From assembly GCF_964340395.1 (NCBI RefSeq), contig NC_135553.1, positions 20,789,449-20,851,448 of the forward strand: 62,000 nt of DNA, in the 5' to 3' direction. The stretch is from Glandiceps talaboti. Taxonomy: Eukaryota > Hemichordata > Enteropneusta > Spengelidae. Below are positions 1-11,254 of this stretch, piece after piece; positions within the stretch are counted from its first letter, which is position 1; every line of letters begins with the position of its first letter. The position numbers were made by a program, and so were the translations under genes. The notes under the pieces are model-generated. The model ran no database searches and was not told the DNA's origin. It saw nothing but the letters and a program-made list of their open reading frames with translations.

Positions 1-699
1 TAGTGTTCGATTGCAACTAACCCTTCATTATGTGGTATGGAAGTATATAAGGACTTAACGTCCATAGAAAAAAGGTATCGTGGCTTACCTTGTTGGAATT
101 GGAAGCCATTAAATACTTTAAGAACATGGTTCGTATCTTTAATGTAGGTAGGCTGAGATGCCACAATAGGTCGTAAAAGGGCATCTAAATAACGCGCGAT
201 GTGTTCCGTAGGGCAGTTACAAGCTGAGACGATGGGCCTACCAGGAATATTAACCTTATGTATCTTGGGTAGTAAATAAAACACGGCTGTCCTTGGTCGA
301 CGGACTATAAGGTTGCGTGCTTCCGTTGGTAATTCGCCAGCGGATATAAAAGCGTTAACAGTATTCATAATTTCGCGTTGCACGTCTTCTGTAATATCAC
401 AATCCAATTCCTGGTAAAAATCCGTGTTTAAAAGTTGTCTCTCTGCCTCAGCCACATACAGATCTTTATACCATACAACTACTGCTCCGCCTTTATCTGC
501 AGGCTTAATAACAATATCATCGCGCTTTCTAAGGGATGAAATAGCATCGCGTTCTTCCTTAGTGATGTTACTGAAAGGGAACTTGTTATTAAATTTAATA
601 GTATAAACCTCACGCCTGCAAACATTGATGTAATGGTCAAGAGTACTATTGCGACCAGCTTGAGGTGTCCAATGTGACTTAACAGGGAGGGCGCCAAAC
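1..699 (-). mobile_element. Penelope-like element reverse transcriptase fragment (partial)
   Basis: The minus strand is open for about 230 codons with no stop, running off the left edge of the window. In order it reads ALPVKSHWTP and GRNSTLDHYIN near 640-695, then DIVIKPADKGGAVVV (about 485-530), YLLPKIHK (about 260-285), GRPIVSACNCPTEHI and, near the edge, MDVKSLYTSIPHNEGL. These are hallmark blocks of the Penelope-like element reverse transcriptase, which primes from chromosomal DNA and is often followed by a GIY-YIG nuclease; that part would lie outside the window. The 5' end stops at a CATA microsatellite, so the copy is truncated there or continues beyond it. There is no frameshift in the visible part, so the insertion looks fairly young. 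The family call is secure; the subfamily is not. Confidence 0.9.
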
Positions 700-700
700 A

Positions 701-790
701 ACATACATACATCCATACATCCATACATACATACATACATACATACATACATACATACATACATACATACATACATACATACATACATGC
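701..790. repeat. (CATA)n microsatellite
   Basis: Tetranucleotide run with two CATC interruptions near its left end. It abuts the Penelope-like fragment on one side and the 82-bp satellite on the other. Confidence 0.97.
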
Positions 791-796
791 ACACAT

Positions 797-2028
797 ACTT
801 AATCCATAGTGTAATACTTAATCCACATAGTCTAAAGCTTAATCCACATGGCCAATTATTCAATCCATAGCTTAATACTTAATCCACAGAGCCTATTGCT
901 TAATCCTTTCAGCCTATAAATTAATCCATGTAGCTTATTACTTAATCCATAGTGTACAACTTAATCTATATAGCCTAATGCTTATTCCGATCAGCCTATA
1001 ACTTAATCCATGTAGCTTATTACTTAATCCATAGTGTAATACTTAATCTACATAGCCTAATGCCTCATCTGATCAGCCTATAACTTAATCCATAGTGTAA
1101 TACTTAATCTACATAGCCTATTGCTTAATCCGTTCAACCTATAACTTAATCCTTGTAGCTTATTACTTAATCCATAGTGTAATACTTTATCTACATAGCC
1201 TAATGCTTAATCCGATCAGCCTATAACTTAATCCATGTAGCTTTTTACTTAATCCATAGTGTAATACTTAATCTACATAGCCTAATGCTTCATCCGATCA
1301 GCCTATAACTTAATCCATGTAGCTTATTACTTAATCCATAGTGTAAAACTTAATCCACAGAGCATATTGCTTAATCCTTTCAGCCTATAACTTAATCCAT
1401 GTAGCTTATTACTTAATCCATAGTGTACAACTTAATCTATATAGCCTAATGCTTATTCCGATCAGCCTATAACTTAATCCATGTAGCTTATTACTTAATC
1501 CATAGTGTAATACTTAATCTACATAGCCTAATGCCTCATCCGATCAGCCTATAACTTAATCCATGTAGCTTTTTACTTAATCCATAGTGTAATACTTAAT
1601 CTACATAGCCTATTGGTTAATCCGTTCAACCTATAACTTAATCCTTGTAGCTTATTACTTAATCCATAGTGTAATACTTTATCTACATAGCCTAATGCCT
1701 CATCCGATCAGCCTATAACTTAATCCATGTAGCTTATTACTTAATCCATAGTGTAAAACTAAATCCACATAGCCTATTGCTTAATCCTTTCAGCCTATAA
1801 CTTTATCCATGTAGCTTATTACTTAATCCATAGTGTAATACTTAATCTACATAGCCTATTGCTTAATCCTTTCAGCCTATAACTTAATCCTTGTAGCTTA
1901 TTACTTAATCCATAGCCTAATGCTTAATCCGCTCAGCGTATAACTTAATCCATGTAGCTTTTTACTTAATCCATAGTGTAATACTTAATCTAGCTATATA
2001 GCCTAATGCTTCATCCGATCAGCCTATA
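797..2028. repeat. Satellite with ~82-bp higher-order unit (four ~20-bp monomers)
   Basis: The array is built from monomers of 19-21 bp, each beginning CTTAATC. Four monomer types follow one another in nearly fixed order: ..CATAGTGTAATA, ..TACATAGCCTAATG, ..CGATCAGCCTATAA and ..CATGTAGCTTATTA, giving a unit of about 82 bp repeated about 15 times. Some units lack a monomer or carry single-base changes, so the array has diverged after amplification. No coding potential. Confidence 0.93.
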
Positions 2029-2053
2029 CATACATAACATAACATATATACAG

Positions 2054-2135
2054 TCAAGTGATGCGGAGACCACACACAAGTGGCATGGAGACCAAAACAG
2101 GTGACATGGAGACCACTTACAAGTGACGTAGAGGC
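2054..2135. repeat. Four imperfect ~22-bp repeats before the telomere-like block
   Basis: Four degenerate copies of CAAGTGACATGGAGACCAC follow each other directly before the telomere-like array. They look like a short minisatellite of the kind seen beside internal telomeric tracts. Confidence 0.7.
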
Positions 2136-2142
2136 CAGAGGG

Positions 2143-2235
2143 ACCCTAACCCTAACCCTAACCCTAACCCTAGCCCTAACCCTAACCCTAACCCTAGCCC
2201 TAGCCCTAACCCTAATCCTAACCCTAACCCTAATC
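2143..2235. repeat. Interstitial telomere-like (CCCTAA)n block
   Basis: About 15 hexamers of CCCTAA, the metazoan telomere repeat read as the C-rich strand, with CCCTAG and CCTAAT variants. Unique-looking DNA follows on both sides, so this is an internal block and not a chromosome end. It lies 1.4 kb from the Penelope-like fragment; related retroelements are known to attach at telomeric repeats, but a link here is only inferred. Confidence 0.95.
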
Positions 2236-2629
2236 CAGATGGCAATGAGATTTGGAATCGGTGGTAGGAATGGGATGACAAAACAACCAAAATAATGCAA
2301 TGTTAGACAATACAATGAGTTGAAGTAAAACGTGACCCTCCCCAATCCCATTTTCTAAACTAGATTTAAACTGAATGCCTTCCGTAAGGGTAATATTGAG
2401 TTTTTTGTTCCTACACATAATAATTGCTGGAATGCAACAATCTTTGTTATAGTACGATTAGTAGGCTATTAGTACATGACATACCACTGAATTGGCAAAA
2501 AGGTGTGCCAAAACTATAGAAATCTGAAAGTACTTTGTGATATCAATCTATGTATGTACATGTAGTGGAACAGGTGAAATGGCTTTTGAAATCAAAGTAT
2601 TCAAATTTACAGGGATACACATACACCCG

Positions 2630-2717
2630 ACATACATACATACATACATACATACATACATACATACATACATACATACATACATACATACATACATACA
2701 GACATACAGACATACGT
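2630..2717. repeat. (CATA)n microsatellite
   Basis: About 20 CATA units followed by CAGACATA variants; same motif as the array at 701-790. Confidence 0.97.
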
Positions 2718-2819
2718 ACATTTGATGAATTTTAGCTCTATATCTGTGATTTTTGCAGACCTAGTGAAAGTTAGTTGTCGAAAAAGTTATTCAAATATCC
2801 GCTACCTATTCTCAATACA

Positions 2820-3310
2820 GGGGGGGAGGGGGTACCACTGGCCAGGTCTGGTAGGGGTGTGTGGCCAATGCTGTCAACCCCAAATCGCAGACCGCATTTT
2901 AGACCAATTTTGACCCAAAACCAATACCCCGTTTTAGACCGTTCAAGTCTTTAGAAGACCCTTTTAGACCTATGTTGGGCGCATGGTTGAACGATGGATG
3001 TTAACGTAACTAGTACTACAATACATCATGGGCGATATTTAATATAAAAAAAATTTTAGGGGGGTGTGCATGCTATCTCAACCAGTGAATTAGCGGGAGG
3101 GAAATTCCCGAACTCTTCGAGAATTTATTAAGTAGCTCCTTCCAGGACCCCATTTTAGACCAAACAAAATATAAAATTATGAAATGTGGACCCCATTTTA
3201 GACTCATTATCTCTCAAAAGACAGTACCCATGTTAGACCAGAGAGCGAAAAACCCTACCCCAAAGGGCGGCACATATGCATATATCCAATAGGTGGGAGT
3301 ACCCCCCGGG
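2820..3310. repeat. Dispersed repeat with recurring TTTTAGACC motif
   Basis: Within about 350 bp a CCCNTTTTAGACC-like motif recurs six times in the same direction (near 2895, 2930, 2962, 3150, 3192, 3230) at irregular spacing. The block begins with a G-rich tract and ends in a C-rich tract near 3300. There is no open frame. It resembles a degenerate non-autonomous element or an irregular minisatellite; I do not recognise the family. Confidence 0.5.
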
Positions 3311-3675
3311 ACATGAGCTTCACTCGACTTAGAACACTCCGACGTTCGCGATCCCCTACATACCAGAGATATGTACATTCGTTTCCACGACAAATAATAA
3401 ACAAAATTCAAACCGTCGTATTAAACATAGCTAGTACGCATCAGAAAGTTTACATACTTTATGGTAAGCATGATACCGCTCTATACTTTTATTCTCGTTT
3501 ACGACAATATACCCTTATTTATGTAACACTCAGTTCAAGAATTTCGCGATGCACGCCACAATGAGGTGAATTTCCATGGCTCTCAAGTTCGCTTGGTTTC
3601 TCAAAATATAAAATTCAGATCTGAACAAAAACTTGTCGATATGTATTTCGATATAGGTACATTTCAATAAAAGCA

Positions 3676-4225
3676 ACTGAATACTTTGAATGGTCTAGAA
3701 CAAAGCCAATCAATGTCGGAAAATTGGGGAAAAATTGACCCAATTAAACCACTTTGAACACTGCCCAACATTGCAGCACAGTAACAGCGTTTACTTATCT
3801 CATTTGCATTGTTAATTTGTTGTGATAATGTGTTAATTTTTACGAATAAATGCACGCATTCTGGCAGCAAACTCGCCCTTAGTATCGAAAGATTTACATG
3901 TATATTAAAACAAAGAGAGAAGATTTTCAATCTTGTTCGAAGAGAAGATCGTACGGATATACCTTGGCCAAGAAATACTACGCGTCATATACCTCTATAG
4001 GTGACGTTGCTTCATTTATGTTGTCATTGTGTATTGTGCTTTTTGTACGTTCAGGGCCGGGTTGGTATATAAACTTCAGCAAAGCAAATGTCAAGGCCAC
4101 TTCCGACATTGATTGGCTTTGTCAGCTGCGATTTCACTTAATATGCTCTGATATTATTGTACAACTGATGCAGTGGTGGAAGGTGACAATGGTGGTATGC
4201 GAAATACACAAAAACTATTCAAAGT
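3676..4225. mobile_element. Inverted-repeat element (~550 bp, decayed)
   Basis: The left side carries TACTTTGAATGGT and CAAAGCCAATCAATGTCGGAA (about 3699-3720). The right side carries the exact reverse complement of the second block (about 4104-4124) and AACTATTCAAAGTA at its end. Spacing between the blocks differs on the two sides, as expected in a decayed terminal-inverted-repeat element. The open frame at 3898-4227 inside it has no recognisable similarity. Confidence 0.55.
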
Positions 4226-6211
4226 AATTACATAGTAAAATTGGTCATAGTAAATTGTGACTGAACCGTCATTTCATTTTGAAATTCTTAAATGTGGCCC
4301 TCTCCAAATAACCTGTTTGTAAAATCTGACTGCTCCCAATTCCTACGGAGCTCCCTCACACGTAATTAATGAAGGCTCCATTTGTTAGTCTCAGCTTAGT
4401 CAGTAGTCTCACAATTGCTGAACTGAAAATTTCTTCTGATCTTGTCTCTTAATCTATAATATGCAACAAATTTGGCTACATTTTAGATTGAGTTGTCGGA
4501 AGTACATGACGCTAGAATTGAAATTGTGTTATGGTGGTGGTGGTGGTGGTGGTAGTAGTAGTAAGGCCGTCTATTTTAAAAGTGGCAAACTGAAAGTGTA
4601 CTTTGTTTTCATGACCCGGTGAATGCAGGTACATACTCTTACAAACTGTAACCTTAAAAACAGGTCTTATTCATAGATTGCTGTGAAAAGAAGACATTTA
4701 TAGGGCAGAAATAACGTTCCAATTAAAAAAATGATTAGATCATATACAGCATTTAATGTGTCTTTGACACTCAATAAAGGATAGGGTCATGTGGTACACT
4801 AGACTAAGTACAGCTGTACGTCATGCGAACCTCTAAAACTAATGTTAATGAAACATAGAAAGGTAAACTACTGACAAAAACAGCACACGATAATTGTGAG
4901 AATTGAAATAATGGGTCACTTACTTGTTTGAAAATCGTTTAACCGAAAACAGGTTCCGAGTCAAGATCCGAATGTGTCTAAAGTTATAGAACAGAATTCA
5001 AACTACAATTTGTATGACATCTGAATTCTCGAATTTAGTGTTGTGGAGGTCATTTGTCGGTAATCACGTGTTCGAATGTCCACGACAAAGCGAAATATTG
5101 GGTTCCATATGAAAGCAGACCCTCTCCGAGTTAATAGTCTTAGCAAAAACCCAAATGAATAGTCCCACCAAATCGAAGGCATGTGTTTGTAACAAGATCA
5201 TAAATGAGGTTAGAATCTACTTTGATATTCTGAAACGACATTTTATTCCTTTTACTTTCTAGCTCCGCTGTCAGCGAAAGCTTCAAATCCAAATTCTGCA
5301 CCCCTTCTACATAATCAGCCAGTCCGCAACATCCTCATTTGCATACTCTATCCTTCAGGTTTTTTTTGCGACTCGTATTATTACACTTTGAATGGCTGCT
5401 CACGGGCCTTATTTTTTGGTATTTTCAACTCGCCATAACTTTCACTAGAGTCCACCATTTTAGATACTGTAAACACCTAAACCTCAACTGACATCTCTTC
5501 TTTCGTACCAGCAACATAAAAACATGTGATGTGCATTTTCTGCGAGTAACAGTAGTCCTGAAAGTCTCCTTCATTTGAAGATAGCAAGTCGCAATTATAA
5601 TATCAGCGAGTGAAACTCAAAAAAAAAGACGGAAAAAAGTCGTTCAACGTGAGGTCGCCTGCTATGCTGCATGCAGTGACTCCGAAGATGCGCTCGATCT
5701 CATTTACATCTTGTTCCTTATATATATTAAAACATTTCATACTGATAAACCGGTAGATCTCTTTTTGGAATATTTGTTGGCCCTGAAAAACTATTAAACT
5801 AGGTACGCAGTTTAAGATCCACTATTTGAAGATATTTCTTTCAATAATTGTGTTCGACGTTGTCTTTGGTTAAAATGTTGTTTGATATAATTATATCATT
5901 GCACACCGACACTAGCGTTATTCCGCAATTCATTTTGAAGCTTTAATTTCCTATGGAAAGAATGGCCCTGAATTTGTAAAGAGAGCTGTACCTTCGACAT
6001 CAAAATACAAACTTCAGTTTCCATTATAATGATAATGACAAGGAGAATTCACTGAGTTCACCTTGGGTTCCAACATAAACGAGGCCATAACAGTTTTGGG
6101 AGTTGGGTAAAGAAAATAATCATTTTGTTGTTATTTGAGAAAGCACCATCCATTTTTTTTTTTACTTGGAATGTGACATCTTTTCGGCAACTACTTTGAA
6201 AGATACGACAT
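4226..6211. other. Unannotated AT-rich intergenic stretch
   Basis: I see no supported gene here. The only local structure is a short (GGT)n/(AGT)n run at about 4532-4561 and several homopolymer A or T tracts. Confidence 0.5.
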
Positions 6212-7146
6212 TAGGCCAGAAAAAAAATGAAAAAAGCTGTTCAACCTACCCATATATGTTTTTCTGGTGATGGGCAATATATCCTCATGCGGGATTCGCA
6301 TTTTTTTTTTTCAAAATTAAGAATATTTCTTTATATTTTCTGAATAGTACATGTAATAATATACATTTGAGTCTATTCCAACTTATTATATAATATCTTA
6401 TACAGTGATTTACTTGGCTCTGATGTTGCATACAAGCATGAATTGAGATTAAATATCCAATGTGCACTAAAAAGAATTGAACAAAAGTTTACGACCATTA
6501 GGCCATCAAAAGTCTGAAAGTCTTGAATGTTTTGCTCTTTATTCGGGAAATTAAACTTCAGGAGAAGTCATTTACCATGTGCACATCTGCATAATATCGT
6601 TCAGCTTTGCCACAACAAAATACACTTTCAGATAATATGTAATACATAGCATAACTGTTTCAATTCTGGTATTTTATTATGTCTATGGTTTGATATTTTA
6701 TGCCTCTAAATTGCCTCCTACACTGTCTTATTTTCAATTTTTTTCACCTTTGGAGTTGTCTCCTTCCAATGCATCATTGTACCATATGATTTTATATCTC
6801 CACTGTAGTGTAGGTGACAGAAGCCTGAGAAGGGGTGGCTAAAATAATGTTTGAGTTACAATTGGCGGGGCTTAACACTTTTTGAGAAGAGAGGGTGCGA
6901 GGAACTACACCATTTGTTTAACCGTAAATTGTGCACATTTCCTAACTGTAGCTATGCAGACAAATTGCATGAGATAGTATCAAGATGACTGAATAAGTTC
7001 TATCTAAACTGGACCTGAAATATTTTGCTGTCAATATATATAGTTTGTTTTATCCTTGTCAAGCATTGTGAAATCGACCTACTTACCCAATGTGATGGGT
7101 TAGGTTACCCGTTGACAAGCATTTTTTTTATTTTTTCTGACCTTAC
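6212..7146. mobile_element. Non-autonomous TIR element, copy 1 (~930 bp)
   Basis: Left end GGCCAGAAAAAAAATGAAAA with AGCTGTTCAAC; right end, read in reverse, GGTCAGAAAAAATAAAAAAA with TTGTCAACGGGTAACC. The interior (about 6480-7110) is matched over most of its length by the reverse complement of 61081-62000: shared blocks include GGAGTTGTCTCCTTCCAA, AGTGTAGGTGACAG, GGCGGGGCTTAACA and CCCAATGTGATGGGTTAG. Two copies in opposite orientation with matching ends define a mobile family. No transposase frame is visible. Confidence 0.8.
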
Positions 7147-7295
7147 ATATGATATTTAATTGCGTATGCTAAAATATATATTATGTAAATTGCACGCAAA
7201 TTTATGTAAATTAGCACTTTTCTAAATTTTAAATGCATGATTGCACCAAGACAAAGTTCTGCCCCCCTTGCACTTTGGTCAGGCTACGGCCCTGA

Positions 7296-7520
7296 AGTCG
7301 TTCGTGCCTTTTTTTGCTACGCTTCATCTAAAACAAAGTCGTCGCCTCGCTCCGTAGCACTGAATACTAATGCCTACCGATAGGAACTGCGAGTGCCGAA
7401 GGCACGAACGGCACTCGCTGTTCAATCAGTACGTGGTTATAGTATTGCTCCGGATCGGAGCGAGGCGACGACTTTTAACCGTACGGTAGATAAAACGTAG
7501 CAAAAACGGCACGAACGACT
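7296..7520. mobile_element. MITE with ~60-bp terminal inverted repeats (225 bp)
   Basis: The first bases AGTCGTTCGTGCC are the exact reverse complement of the last bases GGCACGAACGACT. Further in, TTTTTTGCTACG pairs with CGTAGCAAAAA, and AGTCGTCGCCTCGCTCCG pairs exactly with CGGAGCGAGGCGACGACT. The arms thus match over about 60 bp with one small gap. It is more GC-rich than its surroundings and non-coding. No clear target duplication was found. Confidence 0.85.
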
Positions 7521-7630
7521 GTCGACAGTCTAGCATGCTGTGTGTCAAATGATAAGTAAGGTATTTGGCTGCTAGAAATGTTTCCCTGGATTACACGGAC
7601 GATCCCGGTAGTGAACCCCGTCACGCATCA

Positions 7631-7678
7631 GTTAGTATTTGTGAACTACTGATGCATCAGTAGTTCACAAATACTAAC
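7631..7678. repeat. Perfect 48-bp palindrome upstream of tepsin
   Basis: Twenty-four bases starting GTTAGTATTTGTGAACTACT are followed with no spacer and no mismatch by their reverse complement, centred on TGATGCATCA. It ends 123 bp before the tepsin start codon. It could extrude as a cruciform or be a very short foldback insertion; either way it lies in the promoter or 5' UTR region. Confidence 0.95.
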
Positions 7679-7761
7679 TCCAGCACTAAAATAGACGATG
7701 ACAACAGTTGTAGCATCGAAATCGCAGGCGCCCATCTCCGTGAAAACAAAAGATAAAAAAG

Positions 7762-7847
7762 ATGCGAATTATGAGGGCGCCATGACATTTCCTCCTTCAA
7801 GATGGCGACTGCCAGCACAGTTTTCTCAGGTTTCGTCGATAAAGTAG
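7762..7847 (+). promoter_or_regulatory. Upstream ORFs in the tepsin leader
   Basis: An ATG at 7762 opens a 7-codon frame ending at 7785. A second ATG at 7782, in GCGCCATGACA, opens a 21-codon frame that runs out of frame through the tepsin start and stops at 7847. If both are in the mature leader, they would lower translation from the tepsin start at 7802. The main start sits in CAAGATGGCGAC, which also resembles a YY1 site. The transcription start is unknown, so inclusion of the first uATG is uncertain. Confidence 0.5.
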
Positions 7848-10800
7848 CTTTTATGAATAAGGTAAGATTTAAAAAAGTTCTAGACCCAGGGGAAATTAAA
7901 AGAGAAGAATGTTGGACTATGAACCGACTTTACAATGGATATGCATTTGTGTGGCGAGGGAGTTACTGTTAGCGTTAGGGTTACATACATAGAAATAGAT
8001 AGCTTGCAACTTGCAAGTTGCAGACGGAGTCATTCGGAACTCGATTCTGACAATTGTCCTGAGGAACATAGTCAGTATCACACCCCGTACACCGTATGCA
8101 AGCAGGACTAATAGCGATACAATTAGGAAGGAATACAACAATATGATTATGAACGCTCAGGGGTCCTACTAATTACTGCCCGGGACTGCCCGGGAGCAAA
8201 CTGGTGGCCAAGTGGCATTCAAAAGTCAATATTTATGTGCATTGGCCCACTTCGAATATATATTGACCAACATTTAGTGGATTCAAGCCCCTGATTGCTG
8301 CTTTTCCAGTCTTACATTTTCTAGCGTGTTACAGACATTGCATGGCTACCACACATATTACTGCCCGGGACACATAGTCCTGTTTGCAGACAGAGTAAGA
8401 CGGGACTCTTTCTGACAACTCCCTTTCCCTCTTGTAAGTTCTAGGGACATTCTCGGAATCACGTCCGATACTCTGTCTGCAAGCAGGACTAAGCACTTGT
8501 GATATAGCTTCTCCTGCTTGCAGACGGATTAATTCGAGACTCAGTTCTCACAATTGTCCCCCCGGCCTGTTACGGTGTTGAGGGACACATATCAGTAACT
8601 AGTCCTGTACACATCGTCTGCAAGCAAGACTAGGATATAGCACAACCCTAGCCTGTTTTACTGTGCTGACTGTGACTCCGATAGCTATAGCTGTGAGAAG
8701 ACAACAGCTATGGTAGTCACAGTCAGTGTCATAAACAGGCTAGAATGACACTAAAACTGCCTGAAGAATGTGTATCTTCTGCAATGAGCGTACATGTATT
8801 GTGTTCGGAAATGAAAAAAAAAACAATATATCTAAGCATAGTTCTCTCTATTTTATAGTTACCGTGTTGTATCATCACCCACAGGGGAAGATATGCTTCA
8901 CTACATGCACTGTAGTATTTTCAAGGCAAAAAAAATCTGCTGTGGCTGGAACAAACACAGTATGATATATTCTCACATGTTTGCTGCATTCTAACATTCC
9001 AAGTACACCTCAATGGCTTGGAATTTGTCATTTTTGTTTACAAATATTTACATTTTTTTTTGTTTATTGTTTACTATTACAGGTTTTTTTTCTTCCTAAT
9101 TTCCCTGCAAGGTTCCATGTAATAAAGTATTGAATTGAATAGCTGGTGGTTTTTTTTGTTGGTTTTGATAAATGCATCTCTTTTAATGGTAAGAGGGGAG
9201 AAGGAGGGGTCATCGGTTGAGGGCGCTCTGTACAACTAACTCATAAATAATTAATAAGGTAATGATAGCAAAGCTGGTTTATTCAAGCCAACAAAAGAAC
9301 AGTTAAAATTGATTTAGAGAAAACCCCACAACACCAACCTTTTCAAATCATTACTTTATTACATGGCACCTTGTAGCACACAAAAAAGTAAAAGTAAACA
9401 ATAAGAAAAAATATTTGTAAACAAATATGGCAAATTCCAATAGGGAACTTGCAAACCTGCCATGTTGAATGTTGTATCATGGGAAATGTGATAATAAATA
9501 CTAGTCAATTAGCAATGTAAACAATGCTGATACATTGTAACCACAAATAATCAATTCATAGTCACACTGACCATTGTGGGAGGTTTATTTTATCGGTAGC
9601 TCCAGATTGGGTATTACGATAACCACAGATAGTCCCATAGTCCTTTGCGTCTGAGCGTGCTCAGTCTGGATTGCAAGTTCCCTATTGCCCCAAGCCTGTG
9701 TATCAACTTGAAAAAAGAGACCAAAGGGTGTGGTGTATGAAGGCATTCATTATTTTCCTCTTTTACTACACAGCTGCCTATATTACTGAAAGCAACTTCT
9801 GATGACAATAATCCAACTCCAGGCTACATGTACCAAGAGATTACGAGTATCCTTTATAGAGTGTGTAATATAGACTGCAAGATACGTCGAGTCGTTCCGC
9901 CCTCGCCGCCCTCCATGCCCTCCTCTCAGGAGGGGTTGACCCGATGTGTGAAGGTGCCCCCCGTCACGGCGTACCTTACAGACTAATCATAATACTGTAG
10001 ACCTAGAAATTTTCACCACTAGAAAATTGTGTTGTTATATTACTACAATCTTCAACTAGTTCTCAAAGACTAATTTTTACTAATTACCAAAATGGGTACA
10101 TTGTGTCAGGCTATATACAAAGAGGTATTTTAGTCACTACTTTTTTTTTTTTTTTGCATTTTTCTTTTCCAGCGAAATAAGCGAAAATAAGTCTTGAGTG
10201 TAAGTAAATGTCCAGCATTACGGTATTCCTTCCATGTTTTCCTTTATTTAGTTAAGAGTTTATAGAAAATATGACACAAGCATCAGTAACATTAGACAAT
10301 ATCATAAGAAGGTGAAACAAGTTATTAACCCATTTGGCATGCTGTTTTAGTGGAGATAACTATTATTATTTTCAGAGATAATGTTTTCAATGTAAGTTTG
10401 AAAGAGATGATAATTAAATGCAGATAGAGAGACCATTGGTGTTATTTGACATGGGGGAAAAATGAAAGTTAGGTACTGTACAATACAAATCTGTTTCTCA
10501 GTTAGGGTTCACAAGATTGACGAAGAGGTCTTCAGGTTTTTTTTAAATTATTTTTTTAAAGGGCCATGTTTCAATCCTAGGTCATCACATTAGGTTAGCG
10601 TAATAGAATTTACATTGGATTATTCTTTTGTTCCGTACCAACTTTTTCTATGTCTCTGCCAAACAACTGTTTTTCACACCTGGATTTTAATCGTAATCTG
10701 AACTGGGCCTTTAATGAGACATATTATTACATGTATATCAAATACTATTAAAGTAAATAGATGGTTAACAGTTAAGAAAACTACCATTCTAAAAAAAAAG

Positions 10801-10946
10801 TAAATAGGATCAACACACGTACAAACTGTGAAACACTAACACCCACCACAAATGCATACACACAAGTACACACTCACACGCATGCATGCACGCATGCATG
10901 CACGCACACGTGCACGCACACACACACACACACGTACACACACACA

Positions 10947-11020
<74 letters not shown>

Positions 11021-11218
11021 TTCAAATATCTAGGGTAACTGGTCTTGACCTTAACAGTGTATTCATAGATATTTCCTTTGAGTCAAATGGATACTGTCAG
11101 TGTCTTCTTGACTACTTGGTTGACAGACTGGAAAAGAAATCATTTCATGTCAAATTGAAGGCAAGTGATAATTTCAGATAAACATATCATAGAACACAGT
11201 TCTCACAACTTACCATTG

Positions 11219-11254
<36 letters not shown>

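Noticed and set aside
479-796. 105-codon minus-strand frame beginning in the CATA repeat
   Set aside because: It is out of frame with the Penelope-like reverse transcriptase on the same strand and owes its length to the microsatellite.
2143-2235. True chromosome end
   Set aside because: Only about 15 degenerate hexamers with ordinary sequence, including genes, on the distal side.
3898-4227. 109-codon plus-strand frame
   Set aside because: It lies within a decayed inverted-repeat element, lacks any recognised domain and has no splice context.
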